DNA from: Bacillota bacterium
Lineage (GTDB): Bacteria; Bacillota; DTU030; DUMP01
DNA length: 64,000 nt
Assembly (NCBI GenBank): GCA_030154105.1
Contig: JASKKP010000001.1
Coordinates: forward strand, 1 to 64,000
Direction: 5' to 3'
Shown: positions 38,525-46,112 of the stretch, piece after piece
Position numbering within the stretch: position 1 is the first letter of the stretch
Layout: each line of letters opens with the position of its first letter
Program-made: the position numbers and the translations under genes
The notes under the pieces: model-generated
The model's database searches: none
The model's input: only the letters and a program-made list of their open reading frames with translations
Told to the model about the DNA's origin: nothing

Positions 38525-40255
38525 CTAGAAGCTATACTTTTCTTCGGCAAGCCTGTACAGGCGCCGCCAGAAGAGGCGATTTACCGTTACCACAAAGAGC
38601 GACATCACCAGGATGCCCCAGATAATTTGGCCCCAATTGCCGGCACGGGTGGCCTGGGTGATGTACGCGCCCAGCCCGCTGGCTATGAGCTCCCGGCCCT
38701 TGAGGTCTAGTACCTCCGCTACGATGCTGGCGTTCCAGGCCCCACCGGCGGCGGTAACGCCGCCGGTGACCAAAGCGCGCAGGATGCCCGGGAGAATCAG
38801 CACCCGCCACGTATCCCAGCGCGAGAGCTTGAGGATCACTGCGGCCTCCTTGAGGTCCGAAGGCAGAGCCGAAGCGCCGGCGATGACGTTAAAGAGGATG
38901 TACCACTGCGTACCGAGCATCATGAGCGGAATGGCCCCGAGCTCAAAGCTCAAACCGTAACGCAGGTAGAGGAGGCCGAAAAAGGGAAAGAGCATGTTGG
39001 CCGGGAAAGAAGCGGCGATTTGCGTCAGCGGCTGGGCAATTTGGTTCAGGCGGGGGTTGAGGCCGATGGCTACGCCTACGGGCACCGTCCAGAGGGCGCC
39101 CAAAAGAACGGCGGCCGAGGTGCGCAGCAGGGTGTAGAAGCCGAGGACGACCACGTGCAGGAGCTCCGCGGGGCCTAGGGAGGCAATCAGCGCGAGCCCG
39201 GTGCGGGCGTAGGGGAGGAGAAAGAGGAATAAGAGCCCGGCGGCCCCGGGGACGATCCACTTGGCCCAGCGGTAAGAGGGTACCCTCTTTGACCGGTAAA
39301 CTCCGGCCCGCGGCGGGGCCAGTAGCCGCTCCAGACCCTCTTCCAGCGGGCGCAGGACGTGCTCACCCAACCAGTTCAAGACCAGCGAGCGGCGCAGTAT
39401 TTCCAGGAGCCAGGACGTGGGCCGGTCTCCGCCAGCCGTCTCCTCCAGCTTAAAACGCTGCGACCAGGCCACAAGGGGACGCCAGAAGACCTGGTCCACC
39501 AGGACGATTAGGACGGCCATGGTGAAGAGTGCATAGAAAAGCGCCGGCATATTCCCCTCGCCGATGGCCGTGGCCAAGTAAGAACCGAGGCCGGGCAGCC
39601 GGATGTCCTGCCCCAGCACGGAAATGGCCTCGCTGGCGGCCAGGAAGAACCAGCCGCCGCCGAAGGACATCATGGTGTTCCATACCAGGGGAATCGCGGC
39701 AAACGGCAGTTCCACACCGGTCAAGCGCCGCCACCAGTTAAGGCCGTAGACGGCGCTGGCTTCTCTGAGGTCCCGCGGGATGCTCCGCAGGGAGTAGTAA
39801 AAGCTAAAGGTCATATTCCAGACCTGGCTGGTGAAGATGGCGAAGATCGAAGCCAGCTCGACACCCAACATGCTGCCGGGGAAAAGAGCCATGAAGCCGG
39901 TTAAGCTTACGGAAAGGAACCCGAGCACCGGGACCGACTGCAGCACGTCGAGGAGAGGAATGAGGATCTTGTCTGCTCCGGGGACGTATGCCGCTATATA
40001 GCCATAGACGACGGTAAAGATGAAAGAGAGGACCAGCGCGATAATCATGCGCAGGAGCGAACGCGCTGCGTAGTACGGCAGGTAAATTGGCTCTAAAGAT
40101 AAGCTGGGGCCGAGCGCCTCATTCAGGGGTGCCCCCATCTCCCGGCCCAGGTGTACCAGCAAGTAGAACAGACCCACGATGGCAATGAGCACAAAAAGAT
40201 CGATCCAGCCCGAGTGGCGTTTTTTAGGCAGGTCCGGGCGGACAAAAACCGGCAT
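38525..40255 (-). CDS. ABC transporter permease with two tandem BPD permease domains
   Basis: Two EAA-like segments (DLREASAVYGLNWWRRLTGVELPFAAIP; DLKEAAVILKLSRWDTWRVLILPGI). Confidence 0.92.
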   Translation of the reverse strand: MPVFVRPDLPKKRHSGWIDLFVLIAIVGLFYLLVHLGREMGAPLNEALGPSLSLEPIYLPYYAARSLLRMIIALVLSFIFTVVYGYIAAYVPGADKILIPLLDVLQSVPVLGFLSVSLTGFMALFPGSMLGVELASIFAIFTSQVWNMTFSFYYSLRSIPRDLREASAVYGLNWWRRLTGVELPFAAIPLVWNTMMSFGGGWFFLAASEAISVLGQDIRLPGLGSYLATAIGEGNMPALFYALFTMAVLIVLVDQVFWRPLVAWSQRFKLEETAGGDRPTSWLLEILRRSLVLNWLGEHVLRPLEEGLERLLAPPRAGVYRSKRVPSYRWAKWIVPGAAGLLFLFLLPYARTGLALIASLGPAELLHVVVLGFYTLLRTSAAVLLGALWTVPVGVAIGLNPRLNQIAQPLTQIAASFPANMLFPFFGLLYLRYGLSFELGAIPLMMLGTQWYILFNVIAGASALPSDLKEAAVILKLSRWDTWRVLILPGILRALVTGGVTAAGGAWNASIVAEVLDLKGRELIASGLGAYITQATRAGNWGQIIWGILVMSLFVVTVNRLFWRRLYRLAEEKYSF

Positions 40256-40323
40256 CTTTTCGCCTCCCTGGGGCCCGGCACTATACTCACCATGCCCAGA
40301 GAGCGAGGCTTCTATGAATTGGC

Positions 40324-40395
40324 TTACGGCCGGTGGTGCGGGCGTATGTGGCTGCCCGCGGCAATGCCCGCATAAAGGGCCTTGACGCAGTGCAC
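40324..40395 (-). CDS. possible 23-aa leader peptide between riboswitch and ABC permease
   Basis: GTG start preceded by AAAGGAGGGATCGCC; MHCVKALYAGIAAGSHIRPHHRP*. Confidence 0.3.
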   Translation of the reverse strand: MHCVKALYAGIAAGSHIRPHHRP

Positions 40396-40504
40396 GGCGA
40401 TCCCTCCTTTAGAGTATGGTTGGGGTACTGGGTTGTTTGGTAGGGGGAATCTAGTTGGGGTCCGGGATCGGCATCCACAGCACGCACCACCTCCTTTGCC
40501 ACAA

Positions 40505-40533
40505 GAAAAGCCCCTCTCAACGCCTGAGGGGGC
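40505..40533 (-). terminator. M-box intrinsic terminator
   Basis: Minus strand GCCCCCTCaggcgttgaGAGGGGCTTTTCTT; CGTTGAG competes with CTCAACG at the aptamer 3' edge. Confidence 0.8.
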
Positions 40534-40550
40534 ATACACCCTGCACCCTC

Positions 40551-40703
40551 CTCGTTGAGCTTTGGCACTGTACGACTTTGGCAGAAGCCAGCCACATTAG
40601 GTAAAACCTTAAGCCGGTAATACCTGCTTACCCCGTTGGTGTCTTTCGACATTTCCGGGCAGTGGCCTGTATTCGTACAGGAACCTCGCCTAACAGGGTG
40701 TAT
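40551..40703 (-). ncRNA. M-box (ykoK) Mg2+ riboswitch
   Basis: Minus strand: GTTAGGCGAGGTTCCTGTA...CAGGCCACTGCCCGGAAATGTCGAAAGACACCAACGGGGTAAGCAGG...AAGG...TGTGGCTGGCTTCTGCCAAAG...CAGTGCCAAAGCTCAACGAG, matching recalled M-box conserved segments. Confidence 0.92.
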
Positions 40704-40719
40704 TCGCTTTTCCTACTCT

Positions 40720-40748
40720 AGTTTAGGCCTTGTCGCGCCGCCTGTCAA
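40720..40748 (-). promoter_or_regulatory. sigmaA promoter of the M-box transcript
   Basis: Minus strand TTGACA-N17-TAAACT. Confidence 0.75.
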
Positions 40749-40786
40749 CCAGGGAAGAGCCATTCTTTGTGAACGTGCTGGGATAT

Positions 40787-40841
40787 TGTCACCCTGAAAC
40801 TCCTCTGAGAAAATGTCGCCTATGAGGGTGATGGTGACATT
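40787..40841. repeat. inverted/direct repeat cluster, possible insertion-sequence end remnant
   Basis: TGTCACCCT ... AATGTCGCC-N12-GGTGACATT with AGGGTGATGGTGACA. Confidence 0.4.
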
Positions 40842-40955
40842 AGCCTGGACCTCTTCTCCGAAGGACGCTCTCCCGGTTGCATGACAGGCGTACGGCAGAG
40901 GGGGCGCGGAAATGGGCGCAGGACGTCTCGCAGGTAGGCCTGGTGTGGGGCCTTC

Positions 40956-42119
40956 CTACTCCCGGCGGTTGTTCCCGTCCTGAGATGAGTCTTCATACAC
41001 GCTACCGGTCGCGGGCTCTATGTCTGGCTTCTTTTCCGGTTTGGCGGCGGGAGCGGAAAGAGAAGCGCGAGTGAGTAGGACCTTCAGGTAGCCGTAGGTA
41101 AGGGCGCCTATGAGGAGGAGCCCGGCGAAGCCAGCCGCGGGGTAGAGGGTGCTGACGATGGTGGAAAAGCCGAAGCGGGCCAGAATGAAGGCGGCGATGC
41201 TGGCCAGGATGGCCAGGGCGCGGTAGGCGCGGCTGTCTGGTTTAGTAAGCCTGGAGGTGAAGCCATACAGGCCGGCCACCGCCGTGGTATACACCTCGGC
41301 AACGAGCACCAAACTGTAGAAGATGCGCAAATAAGGCGAAATGAGTCCGGCCACGGCGATCATCGGCACTTCCAAGCCGGCCACCTGCGGCGCTACCGTG
41401 AGGATGGCGGCGGCGATAGCCAACACCCCTACCCCCAGGCTCAGCCCGCCCCAAATGGCGCCCCGGCGGAGTGCTGCCAGGCTGCCGAGCGCTCCGAGCG
41501 GGGCGAGCACGGCTACAGAAAGAATGAGATTGTACGAGGCATAAAGGAGCGCGGCCAACGGCCAGGAGGGCACGGCCGCCTTGGCCGGGTCCACCCAGGC
41601 CAAGTTGGCGACCAGTCCCTGGGGCTGGGCCAGAATCGTAATAAGGCTGAGGCTGAGCACGGAGGTGAGGAGGACCGGGGCAACGAAGCTGATGGATTCA
41701 ATTACCCTAAAGATGCCGAGGAGCACCGTGACCAGCGTGAGACCGAGGAGCAACATGCTTCCTACCGGGCCCGGCAGGCGGAATTCTTCGACGAAGATGG
41801 CCCCGGAGCCGGCCGCCATGGTTACCAGGGCGCCGAAGAGGAAAAAGGTTATGATGAGATCCATTATCGCTCCGGCCCAGCGCCCTCCTGCTGCCTGGAT
41901 CACCGGCAGGTGCGACTCGGCTTTGAGCGCATGTCCGAGCTCCATAATGGCCAGGCCGAAAAAAACAAAGAGACCGGTGGCCAGGGCGATACCGACAAAC
42001 CCCCACCTGCCGAAGGCCGAAAAAAACTGCAGCACTTCCTGCCCGGAAGCGAACCCTGCTCCGACTACGGTTCCCACGTAGGTTGCGGCAATGGTAAAGG
42101 GCGAGAGCTTCTCCGCCAT
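40956..42119 (-). CDS. YkvI-family membrane protein
   Basis: FTIAATYVGTVVGAGFASGQEVLQFFSAFGRWG; multi-TM. Confidence 0.88.
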   Translation of the reverse strand: MAEKLSPFTIAATYVGTVVGAGFASGQEVLQFFSAFGRWGFVGIALATGLFVFFGLAIMELGHALKAESHLPVIQAAGGRWAGAIMDLIITFFLFGALVTMAAGSGAIFVEEFRLPGPVGSMLLLGLTLVTVLLGIFRVIESISFVAPVLLTSVLSLSLITILAQPQGLVANLAWVDPAKAAVPSWPLAALLYASYNLILSVAVLAPLGALGSLAALRRGAIWGGLSLGVGVLAIAAAILTVAPQVAGLEVPMIAVAGLISPYLRIFYSLVLVAEVYTTAVAGLYGFTSRLTKPDSRAYRALAILASIAAFILARFGFSTIVSTLYPAAGFAGLLLIGALTYGYLKVLLTRASLSAPAAKPEKKPDIEPATGSVYEDSSQDGNNRRE

Positions 42120-42184
42120 ATCGCGGCTCCTTTGCGGCTTGTTATCGCAGAAGCCCTGTGCGTAAGCAACAGGGCTTCTCCCGG

Positions 42185-42436
42185 TTATGCTTTCATTACA
42201 TCATCTTGGCGTTCGCGGCCGCTACCTTTAGGTATGAAGGTTTTGCAGCAGGTCTCCATGCAGCTTCTGGTCGGAGTGGGAGTTATGGTTGCGGCCATCG
42301 GGGCGTCGATGCGGTCGGGGGCCTGATTGGCAAAGCTGTCGGCAGTTACCATAATCATGTTGGCGTCGCAGCGGTTGCCGCTCTTCCAATAGTGGCAGCT
42401 GTTTACGCTGCACATGATTTGTTGATTTTGCGCCAT
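42185..42436 (-). CDS. DUF1540 Cys-rich small protein
   Basis: QQIMCSVNSCHYWKSGNRCDANMIMVTADSF...SCMETCCKTF; ATG at 42436. Confidence 0.82.
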   Translation of the reverse strand: MAQNQQIMCSVNSCHYWKSGNRCDANMIMVTADSFANQAPDRIDAPMAATITPTPTRSCMETCCKTFIPKGSGRERQDDVMKA

Positions 42437-42735
42437 ACTATCACCTCCGCTCTCTAGCATGGGAAGGGCCGGGAAAAATTATGCAGCAAAAAACTCTTTC
42501 CCCGAGGCGTTTTTCCCTAAAGCCCCCTCATACCCGGCAGGAAAAGGGGCAGAGGCGCCTAATTACTTAAAAGTGATGTTCCTCGCTCGCTATCCTCGCT
42601 AGTGATTATGCGCGCCTCCGGCGGAAGTGCCCGTTCAACGGCTGCGGCGCCGGCCGGAGGTTTTTCGCCCATTTTTTCCACGGCACGGGGAAAAGTGATC
42701 CTGCCGCGGTTTGATACCGGAAGGGGAGCCAAGGT

Positions 42736-45060
42736 ATGGATGTCGAGAGGATCCTGCGGGCAATTACCACGCACCCATGTTATCAGGGTCAGATAACCTA
42801 CCGGCGGCACCTGCCCGGGCGGTCGGCGGCCTACGCCGAGCCGGCCGGACCGCTGCCGCCCGAGCTTCAGGCCAGCCTGGAGCGGGCCGGGGTCAGGCGC
42901 CTTTACACCCACCAAGCGGCGGCGCTCGACGCCGCCCGGCGAGGGGAGAACATAGTGGTGGTGACGCCTACGGCCTCCGGCAAAACGCTCTGCTACAACC
43001 TGCCCGTTTTGGCGGAGCTTCTCACCGACCCGCTTGCCCGCGCCCTGTATATCTTTCCTACCAAGGCCCTCACCCAAGACCAGCTTAAGGCGGTGCAGCG
43101 CTTCGGCCTTGTGCCGGCTGCCGTCTATGATGGAGATACCCCGGACACGGTAAAGGCGGAGATCAGGGAGACCGCCCGCATCGTTCTCACCAACCCGGAC
43201 ATGCTGCACCTGGGGGTTTTGCCCAATCATCTCAAGTGGCACGATTTTTTGGCCCACCTAAAGTTTGTAGTCATCGACGAGATCCACGCCTACCGGGGCG
43301 TATTCGGCACGCAGGTGGCGCACATCCTGCGCCGGCTGCGGCGCCTAGCGGCGCACCACGGCGCGAACCCGCAGTTCATCCTCACTTCGGCCACCATTGC
43401 TAACCCGGCCGAACATGCCGAGCGCCTAACGGGGCTGCCGGTGACGCTCATCGAAGGAAGCGGTGCCCCGCAGGGCGCGCGGGACTTCCTCTTTTGGCGC
43501 GTCCCGCAGCATACCACCTACCTGCGCGAAGTAGTGTGGCTCCTCGAGGTGCTCCTTCAGGAGCAGGCGCGCACCATTGCTTTTGCCCGTGCCCGCCAGG
43601 TGGTGGAGCGTATCCTGCGCCAGGTGCGCCGCGAGCTTGCGCCTCCTCTGGCGGCCAGGCTCACGGCCTACCGTGGCGGCTACCTCGCGGTGGAGCGGCG
43701 CGAGATTGAACTTGAGCTTTTTTCCGGCCGGCTTTTGGGCGTGGTGGCTACCAACGCGCTGGAGCTCGGTATCGACGTGGGGGAGATGGAGGTCTGCCTC
43801 ATTGCAGGCTACCCGGGAACCATCGCTTCCACCTGGCAGCAGGCGGGGCGGGTGGGCCGGCGCGAGCGCGATTCTTTGATTATCTTTATCGCCGTGGCCA
43901 ACCCCTTGGACCAGTACTTCCTGCGCCACCCGGAGGCGTTTTTTGAGAAGCCAACAGAGAGCGCCCTGATCGACACGGCCAACCCTTACCTCCTCCTGGG
44001 GCAGGCCCGCTGCGCCGCCCAGGAACTGCCCCTCACTCCGGCCGACCTTGCGCTCTGGGACCCGGTGCTGGTAGATCTGCTTACCATCTTGGAGGAGGAC
44101 GGCCAGGTGACGCGCGCCGACGGCCGCTGGTTTTACACGGGTCAGGACTACCCGGCGGAAAAGGTGAACCTGCGCACTACCGGGCGCACCTTCCAGCTGC
44201 GCGACCGGGGGGAGAAGAACCGGCTGGTGGGTACCATGGACGGACACACCGCCTTCTCCGAAGCTTATCCCGGGGCCATCTACCTGCACCAGGGCGAGAC
44301 GTACCGGGTGGAGGAACTGGACATTCCCGGCGAGACGGCTTATCTTCGCCGGGTAGACGTGGATTACTACACGATGGTGGGGCGCGAAAAGAGCACGGAA
44401 ATCCTGGAGACGCTGGCGGAGAAGGAACTTTACGGCCACCGCTTCGCCGTGGGGAGGCTCCGGGTACGCACGCGCGTCACCGGATATATTAAGAAGCACG
44501 AACTCACCGGCCAGGTGCTGGGCGGGGAGAGTTTATCTTTGCCCGAAGAGGTTCTGGAGACGGTAGGCATGTGGTTTTCGCCGAGCGCAGAGCTTACGGC
44601 CAGGGTCCGGGCGGCGGGGCTCGACCTTATGGGCGGACTGCACGCCGTAGAGCACGCCGCCATCGCCCTTCTTCCCCTCTACGCCATGTGCGACCGGGGT
44701 GACGTAGGCGGGCTTTCCACCATCCTCCACCCTCAAACGGGGGAACCGACGGTGTTTATTCACGATGCCTACGAGGGCGGGGTAGGTTTTGCCGAGAAGG
44801 GCTACGAAAAGGCCGAAGAACTCCTCGCCGCCACGCTGGAGGCGGTGGCGGCCTGCCCGTGCGAGAACGGCTGCCCGAGCTGCATTCACTCACCAAAATG
44901 CTCCAACTTCAACCGTCCGCTGGATAAAGAAGCGGCGATCTGCCTTTTACACGGTCTCTTGGGCCGCACGTACGAGCCGGCGGCCCCGGCCGGGATAAAG
45001 GCCCTGAAGCGGGCGAACTTAACCCGCCTCTTGGGGCGCCTGAAGGGGGCGACGGTATGA
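42736..45060 (+). CDS. mrfA: DEAD/DEAH helicase with C-terminal DUF1998/zinc-binding region (YprA/MrfA-like)
   Basis: TPTASGKTLCYNLPVL, IDEIHAYRG, QQAGRVGRRERDS, CPCENGCPSCIHSPKC. Confidence 0.92.
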   Translation: MDVERILRAITTHPCYQGQITYRRHLPGRSAAYAEPAGPLPPELQASLERAGVRRLYTHQAAALDAARRGENIVVVTPTASGKTLCYNLPVLAELLTDPLARALYIFPTKALTQDQLKAVQRFGLVPAAVYDGDTPDTVKAEIRETARIVLTNPDMLHLGVLPNHLKWHDFLAHLKFVVIDEIHAYRGVFGTQVAHILRRLRRLAAHHGANPQFILTSATIANPAEHAERLTGLPVTLIEGSGAPQGARDFLFWRVPQHTTYLREVVWLLEVLLQEQARTIAFARARQVVERILRQVRRELAPPLAARLTAYRGGYLAVERREIELELFSGRLLGVVATNALELGIDVGEMEVCLIAGYPGTIASTWQQAGRVGRRERDSLIIFIAVANPLDQYFLRHPEAFFEKPTESALIDTANPYLLLGQARCAAQELPLTPADLALWDPVLVDLLTILEEDGQVTRADGRWFYTGQDYPAEKVNLRTTGRTFQLRDRGEKNRLVGTMDGHTAFSEAYPGAIYLHQGETYRVEELDIPGETAYLRRVDVDYYTMVGREKSTEILETLAEKELYGHRFAVGRLRVRTRVTGYIKKHELTGQVLGGESLSLPEEVLETVGMWFSPSAELTARVRAAGLDLMGGLHAVEHAAIALLPLYAMCDRGDVGGLSTILHPQTGEPTVFIHDAYEGGVGFAEKGYEKAEELLAATLEAVAACPCENGCPSCIHSPKCSNFNRPLDKEAAICLLHGLLGRTYEPAAPAGIKALKRANLTRLLGRLKGATV

Positions 45061-46112
45061 GCCTGTTTGAGCGGCTGGCCAGGCTTCGCGCGGAACGGGC
45101 CGAGGCTACAAGGACGCCGGAGGCCGATAGCGCGCCCTCGGTAGCCTGCTCCGCGCCGGAAAGCTTCAAAGCGCAGATGGCAACCCCAGAACGGGTGCCG
45201 GACGAAGGGACCTTCGCGCGCCGGCCGCCGGTACCGGCCGCCCGTTTCGGGGCCTCGGAGGTCCAAACCGCCTGCGGTTCCTTCTGCCGCCGGACGCGCC
45301 CGCTGGCTGCAGCTCTCCCGGCCTTCCTGGGCCGGCCGGAGCGGATTCTGGCCAACCTTAAGCTTATCTGGGGCATAGGACCGGTCACGGAGGCGGCCCT
45401 TAAAGCTCAGGGGGTAAGGAGCCTCAGCGACCTTACGGAACACCCGCGCTGGGGGGAAGAGGCGCGGCGCGTGCTGGCGCTCGTCGATGCCCGCCGGGCG
45501 GCAGAGCTCAGGCGGCGCGGAGCGAGCGACCAAGAGCTCCTCGGCCTCTTTCAACCGCACGAGGTGGCCTGCCTGGACATCGAAACTACTGGCCTTTGGG
45601 GCAACCAGCCGCTCTTTCTGGTCGGGCTTTTGCGCCTGGAGGGGGGACGGCCCGTGCTGGAACAGCTCCTGGCCCGCCACTACTCGGAGGAGAAGGCCCT
45701 CTTGACCTACCTGGCAGAAGTCCTGGCCGGGGTGAGGGCGGTGATTACCTTCAACGGTAAGCGCTTTGACCTTCCTTATATCGAGCAGCGCTTTATCTAT
45801 CACGGCCTGCCGCAGCCTAAGGAACTCTTCCATGTGGACCTTTATTTTCATGCCCGGCGCCTGCCGCAGGCCTTGCCGAACCACCGCCTGGTTACGCTGG
45901 AGGCGTATCTCTTAGGGACAGAGCGCGAAGGGGATGTACCGGGGTACCTGGTTCCTACCATTTACCACCGTTTTGTGCGCACGGGCGAACCGGAGCTGCT
46001 CCTGCCTGTTCTGGAGCACAACGCCCAGGATGTGCTCTCCCTGGCCCGATTGCTTTACCTGGTAGGGCAGGAAGGGGAGGGAGGTTGCGGCGATGTCGTC
46101 CGCTCAGGTTGA
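45057..46112 (+). CDS. mrfB: DnaQ-like 3'-5' exonuclease (YprB/MrfB-like)
   Basis: ACLDIETTGLWGNQPLFLVG, HNAQDVLSLARL; ATGA overlap with mrfA. Confidence 0.9.
   Translation: MSLFERLARLRAERAEATRTPEADSAPSVACSAPESFKAQMATPERVPDEGTFARRPPVPAARFGASEVQTACGSFCRRTRPLAAALPAFLGRPERILANLKLIWGIGPVTEAALKAQGVRSLSDLTEHPRWGEEARRVLALVDARRAAELRRRGASDQELLGLFQPHEVACLDIETTGLWGNQPLFLVGLLRLEGGRPVLEQLLARHYSEEKALLTYLAEVLAGVRAVITFNGKRFDLPYIEQRFIYHGLPQPKELFHVDLYFHARRLPQALPNHRLVTLEAYLLGTEREGDVPGYLVPTIYHRFVRTGEPELLLPVLEHNAQDVLSLARLLYLVGQEGEGGCGDVVRSG

Noticed and set aside
40287-40652. 121-aa minus-strand ORF upstream of the ABC permease
   Set aside because: Overlaps the M-box aptamer and terminator; coding is incompatible with the conserved RNA structure
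43426-44499. 357-aa minus-strand ORF opposite mrfA
   Set aside because: Antisense shadow; plus strand carries all helicase motifs
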